This document shows, one piece after another, positions 1-7,879 of a stretch of 64,000 bases of DNA. Source of the DNA: Rhizobium sp. TH2 (lineage in GTDB: Bacteria; Pseudomonadota; Alphaproteobacteria; Rhizobiales; Rhizobiaceae); NCBI RefSeq assembly GCF_024707525.1, contig NZ_CP062231.1, positions 1,612,001 through 1,676,000 on the forward strand. The letters are read 5' to 3'. Position numbers and translations under genes: made by a program. Below the pieces are notes generated by a model, which saw only the letters and a list, made by a program, of their open reading frames with translations, searched no databases and was not told where the DNA came from. Within the stretch, counting starts at the first letter, position 1; the number at the start of each line of letters is the position of its first letter.

Positions 1-336
1 TATTCCGGCAAAGCTGTGCCGGGACCAGAGCAGATGCCGGTTCTCGACAGGTTGGCGGATCAAATAAAGGAATTCGCCAAAAATGCCCGCAAGTCAGGCG
101 TAACAGCGCGGTTCATGTTGACCGGCCATGCGGATGCCAAGGGCCGTGAGACGGCCAACGTGTCGATCAGCGCCGCCCGCGCCGAAACAGTTCGTGCGCT
201 TCTCAACAAGCGCGGCGTCGCTCCGGACCTGCTGCTGGTTCGGGGCGCTGGCACCTTTGAGCCGGTGGTGCCTGAAAATAGTCGAACTGGGAGCTCCACC
301 AATCGCCGGGTTTCGATTACGGTAACCCTAGAGTAG
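1..336 (+). CDS. OmpA-family C-terminal domain protein (5' end outside window)
   Basis: The frame is open to the left edge, so this is the C-terminal part of a longer protein. The residues TGHADAKG, then NVSISAARAETVRALL and the final NRRVSITV match the OmpA/MotB peptidoglycan-binding fold, which anchors envelope proteins to the cell wall. A GTG at 16 is in frame but is probably internal, because the domain normally follows a signal peptide or membrane segment. The gene stops 15 bases before a small GTPase gene, which suggests one transcription unit. What lies N-terminal to the domain cannot be seen. Confidence 0.75.
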   Translation, partial: YSGKAVPGPEQMPVLDRLADQIKEFAKNARKSGVTARFMLTGHADAKGRETANVSISAARAETVRALLNKRGVAPDLLLVRGAGTFEPVVPENSRTGSSTNRRVSITVTLE

Positions 337-351
337 TGCGGAGCTGGGATA

Positions 352-843
352 TTGCAAAAAAAGATCTGCATGTTGGGTGGGTTCGCGGTCGGAAAGACGA
401 GTCTGGTTCGCAGGTTTGTGCAAAGCATCTTTTCAGATACTTACTTGACCACGGTGGGAGTGAAAATCGACAAGAAGAGTGTCGCACTCCCGGACAAAAC
501 CGTGGATCTGATTTTGTGGGATTTGGCCGGCGAAGACGATATCGGCTCATTCCGCGTCTCCAATGTGCGGGGTGCGAGCGGGCTGGTGCTTGTCGTCGAT
601 GGAACCCGCGCCGCTACTCTTGCCGTGGCGCTCACTCTGCGCGAGCGGGCCGAGGCCGAATTCGGCGCTATGCCGTTTGTATTGCTGTTCAACAAATCCG
701 ACCTGGCCGATCGGTGGGCGATATCGGATAGTGAGATTGACGAACTCAGGCAACTTGGATGGCAAATCTATCTAACAAGTGCGCTTTCGGGTGAACATGT
801 TGATGATGCGTTTCGTCAGCTTGCTTCGATGGTCACCAAATAG
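352..843 (+). CDS. Ras/Rab-like small GTPase
   Basis: A 163-residue stand-alone GTPase domain. All nucleotide motifs are visible: P-loop GGFAVGKTS (9-17), a Rab-like switch I TTVGVKI (33-39), DLAG in switch II (57-60), NKSD for guanine recognition (114-117) and TSA (142-144). The residue aligned with Ras Gln61 is Glu61, which may change the intrinsic GTP hydrolysis rate. There is no C-terminal prenylation cysteine. The start is a TTG; the next methionine would remove the P-loop lead-in. It lies between an OmpA-domain gene and an adenylate cyclase gene (3-base gap), so a signalling relay is plausible. That relay is inference; the fold assignment is secure. Confidence 0.85.
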   Translation: MQKKICMLGGFAVGKTSLVRRFVQSIFSDTYLTTVGVKIDKKSVALPDKTVDLILWDLAGEDDIGSFRVSNVRGASGLVLVVDGTRAATLAVALTLRERAEAEFGAMPFVLLFNKSDLADRWAISDSEIDELRQLGWQIYLTSALSGEHVDDAFRQLASMVTK

Positions 844-846
844 ACC

Positions 847-1917
847 ATGGATAGATTGCCAAAAGAAGTCGGAAGCTGGATTTACGATTTCTTCTACAAT
901 CAGCACTCTGTCGCATATCTGAAAATTGACGCCCAGCTTTGCATAGCTGCGAAGGGCGGTAACCTTAAACATTACGGGCTTTCATCGCTTCGCATTGGCA
1001 AGCCTGTTGTCGATCAGCTTGAATTTATGGAAGGTTTGCTGCCTTGCCCGGAGCTTCCATATCATATGGCCATGGTCGAACTGCCCAACGGGCGTGTCGC
1101 GGACCTTCATCTTTTTGCCGGCAATGCCTGCGTGTGGCTGCTCTTTCTTGACGCCACGGCCGAACGCGACAACAAGCAGCGGCTTCAACAGAAGGCTTAT
1201 GAAATGACGCTCCTGCAAGAGAGGGAGCGTCAACTCAACGAGAAACTACAATCGACGAACGAGGCGTTGAGGAAGAGCCAGGAGGGATTGTCGCGTGAAT
1301 ACCAGCGCGCCGAATCCCTACTCCTCAACATTCTTCCGGCGTCGATCGCGGAGCGGTTAAAAGCGCACAAAAAAATTGCAGACAACCACGCAGAGGTGAG
1401 TGTGCTATTTGCCGACATCGTCGGTTTCACGGAAAGAACCCGGACCGTCGGAGCCGTGACGACGCTCGCTATGTTAAATTACTTCTTCAAGGCGGCGGAT
1501 CGGCTCTCGGAACGATACGGTTGCGAAAAGATCAAGACAATCGGCGATTGTGTGATGGTGGTCGCTGGCCTGCCCACCGCGCGATCCGATCATGCAAAAG
1601 CCCTCGCGCACTATGCACTTGAACTGCGGAAGGCGGTTAAGCGCGAACGCTTCGCAGGAGAACCGCTGAGACTCAGAATTGGAATTCACTCGGGACCAAT
1701 CGTCGCTGGCGTCATAGGCAAAAGGCGGTTCGCCTATGACCTATGGGGCGAGACCGTTAATCTCGCCTCACGCATTCAAACGTCCGCGGAGCCCGAAGAG
1801 ATCCGTATTTCGGATGCAACTCGCCAACTGCTTGGACCAAAATTTGCCTGCGAGCCACTCGAGGAAACGGAATTGCGTGGTACAGGTCGTGTGCGAATGT
1901 GGCGGCTCCCGGCTTGA
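847..1917 (+). CDS. Class III adenylate cyclase with PAS-like N-terminus
   Basis: A soluble protein of 356 residues. Residues ~15-105 look like a PAS/sensor domain, ~107-157 form a charged coiled coil, and LLLNILP at 158-164 is the usual cyclase linker. The catalytic domain (~183-355) keeps both metal aspartates (Asp190 in LFADIVGF, Asp234 in TIGDCVM). It keeps the adenine-selecting pair Lys230 and Asp298 (YDLWGETVN) and the transition-state residues Asn305 and Arg309. These favour cAMP over cGMP as product. No transmembrane segment is seen. Immediate proximity to the GTPase gene suggests, but does not prove, GTPase-linked control of cAMP synthesis. Confidence 0.88.
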   Translation: MDRLPKEVGSWIYDFFYNQHSVAYLKIDAQLCIAAKGGNLKHYGLSSLRIGKPVVDQLEFMEGLLPCPELPYHMAMVELPNGRVADLHLFAGNACVWLLFLDATAERDNKQRLQQKAYEMTLLQERERQLNEKLQSTNEALRKSQEGLSREYQRAESLLLNILPASIAERLKAHKKIADNHAEVSVLFADIVGFTERTRTVGAVTTLAMLNYFFKAADRLSERYGCEKIKTIGDCVMVVAGLPTARSDHAKALAHYALELRKAVKRERFAGEPLRLRIGIHSGPIVAGVIGKRRFAYDLWGETVNLASRIQTSAEPEEIRISDATRQLLGPKFACEPLEETELRGTGRVRMWRLPA

Positions 1918-2236
1918 TTTGCCGCTTGGCAGCGCCGACCCTGGCAGGCATTGCATCTCAAGCTAATCAAACTCATGGTTTCGAATGTCCGCGGAGGTGC
2001 GCGAAGCAATCGACCATCGAGCGACCGCCAAAGGTCTGTCTGGGGTCAACTCAGAACATCGGATCCTGGAGATTTAAGTCCGCTATCGTTCTTCCCTGCG
2101 CCACAAGCGGACCTACTGCTCTCGGCCCCGAAGCAGCCAGACGGCAACGCGCCCCCATCTCGGTCATAGATGCAGTTGTTGTTCTTGCCAGAAAGCGGTC
2201 ATTGGATCGGTTTGACGCGGCGAGGCCTGTGTGGTC
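1918..2236. other. Intergenic stretch without a recognisable gene
   Basis: Between the cyclase stop and the edge of an IS remnant I see only short spurious frames. There is no convincing ribosome site, conserved motif or strong terminator hairpin. It is probably decayed DNA associated with the neighbouring insertion remnant. Confidence 0.5.
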
Positions 2237-2605
2237 TGAACCGCCCCGGCTTTGCCGGAGACCGTTTGGTTTAAGTTTTGCGGCCCATGCTGGTTCGTCC
2301 AGCATGGGATAATGCTGCTCCTCGGCTTCGAGTGGCGGGATATTTCCGATGGGCTCCAGCAGTCGTCGATGATTGAACCAATCGACCCATTCGAGCGTGG
2401 CGAATTCAACAGCTTCGAAGTTTCGCCACGGCCCGCGTCGATGGATGACCTCGGCCTTGTAAAGGCCGTTGATCGTTTCGGCCAGTGCATTGTCGTAGGA
2501 GTCGCCGACGCTGCCGACGGAAGGTTCTATCCGGCCTCCGCCAGCCGCTCGGAGTATTTTATCGACACGTATTGAACGCCTTTGACCCAGTGCATTCTTC
2601 GAGAC
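2237..2605 (-). pseudogene. Degenerate IS3-family transposase (OrfB C-terminus) remnant
   Basis: Read on the minus strand, two frames together give the end of an IS3-family OrfB integrase: QYVSIKYSERLAEAG, then after a one-base deletion near 2530 EPSVGSVGDSYDNALAETI, HRRGPWRNFEAVEF, WVDWFNHRRLLEPIG and KPNGLRQSRGGSD. The Glu of NALAETI is the last residue of the DDE triad; the first two Asp regions are missing. At the 3' end (2237-2262) lies TGAACCGCCCCGGCTTTGCC, which looks like an IS3-type terminal inverted repeat starting with TG. No matching end is found to the right, so the element is truncated and dead. Confidence 0.75.
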
Positions 2606-2886
2606 GCGACTTCCTGTGAAGCGATGGCGGACTCTTCATCTTGAGGATCTGGTGCTGGACAACGCCGGCGCCGTCATCCGTGCTCCGATCCACGAACTTG
2701 CCGATGCCCGTGGCGCGCTGCGCACTGGTCGTAGGATTTCGCCGCAGCCGTCAGGATGCTCAAGCGGCTTCGTGGTGATCGCGAGATTGTGGATATCTGA
2801 CGCGTGCCGTGGCGATCTGGGTGGCAACCAGGCGGGTGTTGCCGGTCGCAAATGGTCAACCTCCGCCAAGAAGACAAAGACCGTGG
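2606..2886. other. Decayed sequence between IS remnant and DMT transporter gene
   Basis: I can support no gene here. Minus-strand frames run through it but show no family resemblance and merge into the transporter's shadow frames. It may be further rearranged mobile-element debris. Confidence 0.4.
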
Positions 2887-3765
2887 TCATGGTCGCGAAG
2901 AAAATGGTGGCCGCGATGAAAGGAAGTGAAACAGACTGCTTGCGGCGATTACGGCCGCTCCGAGGAGAGTCCAGGCGGTTGGGATGGTTCCCCAGACGAT
3001 CCAGGTGATTCCCAGAGACCAGATCAAACCGGAATACGCATAGGGCGCGAGGTCGGAGGCCAGCGCGAGCCGGTATGCGAGTGAGCTCAGGCCGATGCCA
3101 AGGCTCGAGCAAAGTGCTGCTGCGGTGAAGGACATAAGATCTTCAGCCCGCACTGGCACCCAGTTGGTGATTGCCAGGGGCGTGACAAACACGGCTGCGA
3201 ACGCCGCACCGAAGAAGCTCACCGTCCAAAGATTATCGGCCTCAGGAATCCAGCGCGCGGTCAATGAGTTGGCTGCGTAAAGGAAACCCGCTGCCAATAT
3301 GAACAACGAAGCCGGCTGGAAAGTCTCGGTGCCGGGACGGATCGCGATGATAACGCCAGTGAAGCTGCAAATGGCGGCTGCCCATTTCTGCCAGCCCACC
3401 GCCTCCTTGAAGAAGTAGGCGGATGCCAACGTTACGATCAAGGGCGAAGAAAACAGGATCACCGTTGCTTCGGCAACGCTGAGATATTGCAGGCCATGAA
3501 TGTAAAGATAGGCTGCCACAAGGTTGAGCCCGCCGCGGACGGCATGGAAAAATATCCTGGACGACCAACGGATGCGGGCGCGGCCAATCACGATCGCCAT
3601 GACAGCCAGTAGTGGCAGGGCAATGAGACAACGCAGGAGAATGATCTCGGAAATGCCGTAACGGACAACAAGGAACTTTGTGAACGTATCGTTCAGATTG
3701 AAGCAAAGCGATGCCGTGCACATCATCGCGATCCCCTGGACCGTTCGCGAAGAGGCGTGCATCAC
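2887..3765 (-). CDS. EamA/DMT-family membrane transporter
   Basis: A 292-residue, very hydrophobic protein with about ten predicted membrane helices in two related halves, as in the drug/metabolite transporter (EamA) family. FNLNDTFTKFL in helix 1, YLSVAEATVILFSSPL in helix 4 and TGVIIAIRPG in helix 5 fit the family. Such proteins usually export amino acids, metabolites or drugs, or take up small solutes; the substrate cannot be told here. Its ATG overlaps the stop of the upstream TPP-enzyme gene (ATGA at 3762-3765), indicating translational coupling and a linked function, perhaps export of that enzyme's product or a related compound. Confidence 0.85.
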   Translation of the reverse strand: MMHASSRTVQGIAMMCTASLCFNLNDTFTKFLVVRYGISEIILLRCLIALPLLAVMAIVIGRARIRWSSRIFFHAVRGGLNLVAAYLYIHGLQYLSVAEATVILFSSPLIVTLASAYFFKEAVGWQKWAAAICSFTGVIIAIRPGTETFQPASLFILAAGFLYAANSLTARWIPEADNLWTVSFFGAAFAAVFVTPLAITNWVPVRAEDLMSFTAAALCSSLGIGLSSLAYRLALASDLAPYAYSGLIWSLGITWIVWGTIPTAWTLLGAAVIAASSLFHFLSSRPPFSSRP

Positions 3766-5312
3766 ACCAGCAGTTCGATGAAGTAGGGCCCGGCCGAGGC
3801 AAAGCTATGCGCGAGCGCCTTGGTATACTCCTCCATACTCGTTGCGGTCACCGCTTCCACGCCCATTGAACGCGCCATTTCCGCCCATCGTATGGTCGGA
3901 TTTCCGAGGTCGAGCATGCTCATCGCAGTTGGGCCCGGTACGGCACCGACATTTTTGTATTCACCGAGAAGAATGTTGTAGCGCCCGTTGTTCAGGAGGA
4001 CTGTCGTGCAAGGCAGATTTTCCCGCGCTTGAGTCCAGAGAGATTGCAGGGTGTAGGCGGCGGAACCGTCGGCCTGCAGGTTTACGACGCGCCTTCCTTC
4101 GCCGGCGACTGCGGCGCCAGTAGACACCGGCATGCCCCCGCCTATCGCGCCGCCGGTGATGATCAGCCAATCGTGGGGCTCGGCCGATGCCTTCGTTACC
4201 GGGTAACCGTTGCTATAGGTAAGGCTTTCATCGACAATGATGGCATGCGCGGGAAGGAGGGCGGCCAGCGCAAGGTCCAGCTTCTCCGGCGAAAGTTCGC
4301 CCTGCGGTAGCTCGACAGGCGAAAGCTTCGGCGTCGGAACAGCACCGACCGATCCTTGATCAAGCCCCAGCATTTCCGCGAGGAGCATGAGGGCCGCGGT
4401 TCCATCCTGGTCGGAGCGGGTCAATGTGTGGAGGAGGGCATCCGGGCGACAAAGTTCGGACGGCTTGCCAGGATAGCCGAAGAAGCCTACGGGCGGCGGA
4501 CAATTGACCAGCAGTACGGTGTCGTACTTCGCGAGCACTTCGATCGCGTGATCTACATAGTATGGGACGCGCGGGAACGGGCGTGTTCCGCGGCCCGCGG
4601 GATGGGCGGCGATGAGCGAACTCCCCATGACTTCGGCGCCGGTGTGGTCGGCGATTGCGAAAGCAAGCGCAGCTGCCTCTTTGGTTGCGGTGCTGTTGCC
4701 CAGAAGAATGAGTTTGCGGCCGCTACCGGCGAGTAGTTTGCGCGCGGTGTCCACTGCATGCGGATCGATGACCGGGGCTGGGTCCGGCACGCCCGGAGCG
4801 ACTTCCACTCCGCCATCCGACCAGGAAATGTCGGCCGGCAGGATGAGGGTGGCGATCTGGCCGGGATGCTGTTTTGCGGCAGCTGAGGCGCGTCCGGCGT
4901 CCGACGCCAAAGTGGTGGCGCTGCGTGGCGTGCAGACAAAAGCCGAAACCGTTCCCGCCAGTGCCGGGACATCGGCCGTCAGGGGTGAATCATATGGACG
5001 ATGCGCCGTCGCATGGTCCCCCACGATGTTGACGATCCCGCTCTCGGCGCGGCGCGCGTTGTGCAGATTGGCCAAGCCGTTGGAAAGGCCGGGTCCGCAA
5101 TGGAGAAGGGTGGCGGCCGGCGCTCTGCGAATCCGGTAATATCCGTCGGCCATGCCGGTCACGACATTTTCCTGCAAGCCAAGAATGCAGCGAACACCTG
5201 GCACGCGATCGAGAGCAGCCACGAAATGCATTTCGCTGGTGCCGGGATTTGCAAAGCACGTGTCGACGCCATTTGCCAGCAAACTGCGAACCAGACTTTC
5301 AGCACCGTTCAT
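3762..5312 (-). CDS. Thiamine-pyrophosphate enzyme, acetolactate synthase large-subunit-like
   Basis: A 516-residue member of the TPP-dependent decarboxylase/acetolactate synthase superfamily. The catalytic Glu that activates the cofactor is Glu48 in LGLQENVVTGMADGY. The C-terminal domain carries the TPP/Mg motif from QADGSAAYTLQSLW to LLNN. A central domain links them. True acetolactate synthases are usually ~560-590 residues with a small subunit, and no small-subunit gene is nearby, so a role in 2-oxo-acid decarboxylation or a catabolic carboligation is equally possible. I chose ATG 5312 because AAGGA lies eight bases upstream and the conserved N-terminus (NGAESLVRSLL) starts there; a longer frame begins at 5396. 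Confidence 0.82.
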   Translation of the reverse strand: MNGAESLVRSLLANGVDTCFANPGTSEMHFVAALDRVPGVRCILGLQENVVTGMADGYYRIRRAPAATLLHCGPGLSNGLANLHNARRAESGIVNIVGDHATAHRPYDSPLTADVPALAGTVSAFVCTPRSATTLASDAGRASAAAKQHPGQIATLILPADISWSDGGVEVAPGVPDPAPVIDPHAVDTARKLLAGSGRKLILLGNSTATKEAAALAFAIADHTGAEVMGSSLIAAHPAGRGTRPFPRVPYYVDHAIEVLAKYDTVLLVNCPPPVGFFGYPGKPSELCRPDALLHTLTRSDQDGTAALMLLAEMLGLDQGSVGAVPTPKLSPVELPQGELSPEKLDLALAALLPAHAIIVDESLTYSNGYPVTKASAEPHDWLIITGGAIGGGMPVSTGAAVAGEGRRVVNLQADGSAAYTLQSLWTQARENLPCTTVLLNNGRYNILLGEYKNVGAVPGPTAMSMLDLGNPTIRWAEMARSMGVEAVTATSMEEYTKALAHSFASAGPYFIELLV

Positions 5313-5406
5313 GACGATTCCTTGATAAATTGGATAACTTGGGAACGTTCGAAAATGATTTTCCGAACCGGCATTTGCGTGGTCTTTCCCAAGCACCGTA
5401 TCAAAT

Positions 5407-5430
5407 AAAAGTTATACGTCCAGCAAATTT
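5407..5430. promoter_or_regulatory. Putative operator, copy a (ACGTCC-centred)
   Basis: The sequence AAAAGTTATACGTCC followed by AGCAAATTT is nearly the same as the copy at 5567-5590 (shared pattern AAAAGTTnnACGTCCnGnAAATT) and resembles 16671-16700. It sits about 95 bases upstream of the TPP-enzyme start. Two TetR regulators in the same island are candidate binders; this is inference. Confidence 0.5.
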
Positions 5431-5566
5431 ATAGGCGTCTTTGTGACTTCGCTTAATGGACGGCGTTTTTCCACACTTTCAAATTTGATAGCTATGTAGC
5501 TGATATAAAATACAGATTTACATGTCAGGTTTCTTCCATCAGGTGTGCTGACGCAGAAATCCAAAA

Positions 5567-5590
5567 AAAAGTTGGACGTCCGGAAAAATT
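5567..5590. promoter_or_regulatory. Putative operator, copy b (GGACGTCC palindrome)
   Basis: AAAAGTTGGACGTCC followed by GGAAAAATT contains the perfect palindrome GGACGTCC. It ends 49 bases before the start codon of the periplasmic binding protein gene, a normal operator position. It matches copies at 5407 and 16671. Confidence 0.55.
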
Positions 5591-5639
5591 ATGTTAGCGA
5601 TGGTCAGGGCTCGTGGAGTGGCCCTGAGGAGGAAATCTC

Positions 5640-6671
5640 ATGAAAATTCTTGCTTCGTGCGCCCTTGGGGCGTGCGTTCTTGTTGCCATGCCAGCGGTCG
5701 CCGCGGAGACGGTGAGCTACGCATCTTATGGAGGAGCCTACCAGGAGGGCGTTCGCAAGGCGATCCTCGATCATCTGCCCAAAGACCACGACATGAAGGT
5801 GACCGAATACACATTGCAGAGCGGCATCAGCGACATCCGCACCAAGGTAAAGGGTGGCGCCAATGTCATCGACGTGGCCGAGCTCTATGGCGGTTATTGC
5901 CAGCAGGCGGCGGATGAAGGACTGCTCGAAAAGCTCGACTATAGCAAGATCCCGAATGCTGCCGGAATTCCCAAGCATCTGCAGAACGAGTACTGGATCG
6001 GCTTCACCGCATATTCGACCGTTCTTGCCTACAACAAGGATGTCTACAAAGATAACCCACCGAGGAACTGGGCCGACTTCTTCAACACGGAGAAGTTCCC
6101 TGGGTCGCGCGCCCTTTCGGGATATAGCGGCCAGACCAATCTCGAGATCGCGCTGATGGCCGACGGAGTGGCGAAGGACAAGGTCTATCCGATCGACGTA
6201 GACCGCAGTTTTGCAAAGCTCGAGCAACTCAAGCCGGATATCGCCGTGTTCTGGGATTCGGGCGCCCAGGCCACGCAGCTCGCGACCAGCGAGGAAGTCG
6301 ACATGCTGAGCATCTGGGCGGCTCGCATCGAGGCGGCGATCAAGGAAGGCGCGCCTTACGCCTATACGATCGATGACGCTGTCATGGATATCGAGTGCCT
6401 TGTTGTTCCCAAGGGCTCGCCCAATCGCGAAGGCGCGATGCGACTGGTCAATCACTTGCTCGACCCGGATTACCAGGCGAACCTTCCTGATTTCATACCT
6501 TACGGCCCGATGAATCAGGATGCGTTCAAGAGCGGCAAGATCACCCCCGAGAAGGCGGCGAAAATTGTCACCAGCACGGAAAACATCAAGAAGCAGCTTG
6601 TAACCAATGCGAGCTACTGGGCGGAGAATGCCGCCAAGCTTCAAGATCGCTGGGATCAATACAAGCAGTAA
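5640..6671 (+). CDS. Periplasmic solute-binding protein, spermidine/putrescine (PotD) type
   Basis: A 343-residue secreted protein with a signal peptide ending at AVAAE (residues ~1-22). The mature part has the family 1/PotD-like layout: SYGGAYQEGVRKAI near the N-terminus, ADFFNTEKFPGSRAL, and VMDIECLVVPKGSPN. It should capture the substrate for the adjoining ABC importer. Although the family is named for polyamines, many relatives bind other amines or carboxylates, and the neighbouring CoA-ester enzymes suggest a catabolised carbon source here. GAGGAAA lies just before the ATG. First gene of a plus-strand operon under operator copy b. Confidence 0.87.
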   Translation: MKILASCALGACVLVAMPAVAAETVSYASYGGAYQEGVRKAILDHLPKDHDMKVTEYTLQSGISDIRTKVKGGANVIDVAELYGGYCQQAADEGLLEKLDYSKIPNAAGIPKHLQNEYWIGFTAYSTVLAYNKDVYKDNPPRNWADFFNTEKFPGSRALSGYSGQTNLEIALMADGVAKDKVYPIDVDRSFAKLEQLKPDIAVFWDSGAQATQLATSEEVDMLSIWAARIEAAIKEGAPYAYTIDDAVMDIECLVVPKGSPNREGAMRLVNHLLDPDYQANLPDFIPYGPMNQDAFKSGKITPEKAAKIVTSTENIKKQLVTNASYWAENAAKLQDRWDQYKQ

Positions 6672-6681
6672 GCCCAGGCGC

Positions 6682-6702
6682 GTGCCCGGCTTTGCCGGGC
6701 AC
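6682..6702 (+). terminator. Intercistronic hairpin after binding-protein gene
   Basis: A perfect 9-bp stem (GTGCCCGGC / GCCGGGCAC) with a TTT loop follows the binding-protein stop by ten bases. No T-run follows, so it is more likely an mRNA-stabilising or partial attenuation hairpin. Such hairpins keep binding-protein expression above that of the downstream transporter genes. Confidence 0.6.
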
Positions 6703-6779
6703 GTCCATCGAACAACGGAAGGCGCTGCGCGTTCGTCGCGCCTTGCTGCTCCAAATCCTAGAAATTGCGGAATGCGTGG

Positions 6780-7877
6780 ATGTCAACTTCAGCGCCGACG
6801 GCATTGCCGGTCTATATAACTTCACTGACAAAATATTTCGGCGCTTTTTGCGCGGTTGACGATGTGTCGTTCGACATCGCGGCTGGAGAGTTCCTGACGC
6901 TCCTTGGGCCCTCGGGTTCGGGCAAGACGACCTTGCTGATGATGCTCGCCGGCTTTGCCCGCCCGACCCGCGGTTCCGTGCGCCTCGGTGAGCAGGAGGT
7001 CATTCACCTGCCGCCGCATAAGCGCAACATAGGCATGGTGTTCCAGAACTACGCGCTCTTTCCGCATATGAGCGTGGGCGAAAACATTGCCTATCCGCTC
7101 AGGCTGCGAGGTGTGGGGAAGGCCGAATGCGCGGACCGTGTCCGCAAGACCCTCGATCTCGTGCAGCTTTCGAATTATCAGGATCGCCGCGTCAATGAGC
7201 TGTCCGGCGGCCAGCGCCAGCGCATCGCGCTTGCCCGCGCGATCGTCTTCGAGCCACGCATTCTGCTGATGGACGAGCCGCTTTCGGCGCTGGACAAGCA
7301 GTTGCGCGAAACCATGCAGATCGAAATCCGCCGGCTGCACAACAGGCTTGGCATGACGACGATTTCGGTAACCCACGACCAGCGCGAGGCGCTGACCATG
7401 TCTGACAGGGTCGCCGTCTTCTCTCGTGGCAAGCTTGCTCAGGTCGCGACGCCCGCTGATCTCTACGAAAAGCCTGCAAGCCGCTTCATTGCGGATTTCA
7501 TTGGCGAATCCAGCTTTGTTCCAGTCGCGCAAGTCTCCGGGGGCCTGACCTATGGCGGCGAGTTGATCCGGCTTGCCGATCCGAGCGACGCGACGCGGCC
7601 GAACCCGATGCTGATGCTCCGGCCGGAACGTCTTCGCATCGCCCGCAGCGGACAGGTTGCGCGCGACGAGCGGACCAATGTCTTCAGCGGCATGGTCGAA
7701 AACGTCGTTTTTCAAGGCGAGAGCTTGCTGATCGAGGTGAAGCTCGATCATGGCGGCCTGGTGCATGTGCGACAGGTCAACCGCGCGGATGAACTGCAGA
7801 ACAGGCCCAGTGCGGGCGACCGCATCGATCTCGTCCTCAGCCAGCTCGACACGCGCATAGTGCGCGCGGAGGACTGA
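6780..7877 (+). CDS. ABC transporter ATP-binding protein, PotA type
   Basis: The importer ATPase, ~365 residues. Walker A is GPSGSGKTT, the Q-loop lies in MVFQNYALFPHMSV, the signature is LSGGQRQR, Walker B is ILLMDEP, and the switch histidine lies in SVTHDQ. A C-terminal TOBE-like domain (from about GESSFVPVAQVS) fits the PotA/MalK class. It powers uptake through the two permeases that follow. A longer frame starts with TTG at 6765; ATG 6780 is preferred. The stop is separated from the next start by two bases. Confidence 0.9.
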   Translation: MSTSAPTALPVYITSLTKYFGAFCAVDDVSFDIAAGEFLTLLGPSGSGKTTLLMMLAGFARPTRGSVRLGEQEVIHLPPHKRNIGMVFQNYALFPHMSVGENIAYPLRLRGVGKAECADRVRKTLDLVQLSNYQDRRVNELSGGQRQRIALARAIVFEPRILLMDEPLSALDKQLRETMQIEIRRLHNRLGMTTISVTHDQREALTMSDRVAVFSRGKLAQVATPADLYEKPASRFIADFIGESSFVPVAQVSGGLTYGGELIRLADPSDATRPNPMLMLRPERLRIARSGQVARDERTNVFSGMVENVVFQGESLLIEVKLDHGGLVHVRQVNRADELQNRPSAGDRIDLVLSQLDTRIVRAED

Positions 7878-7879
7878 AC

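Larger units (their letters stand above)
5313..5639. promoter_or_regulatory. Divergent promoter region of the catabolic island
   Basis: About 330 bases separate the minus-strand TPP/DMT unit from the plus-strand ABC importer unit. The stretch is clearly AT-richer than its surroundings and contains two copies of a shared motif (listed separately). Promoters for both directions must lie here, but I cannot fix the -35/-10 boxes with certainty. Confidence 0.6.

Noticed and set aside
2636..3112. A 158-codon minus-strand frame running from decayed DNA into the DMT gene
   Set aside because: It uses a different frame from the transporter and carries no recognisable domain.
5604..6659. A 351-codon minus-strand frame across the binding-protein gene
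   Set aside because: Antisense shadow; the plus-strand protein has a signal peptide and family blocks.
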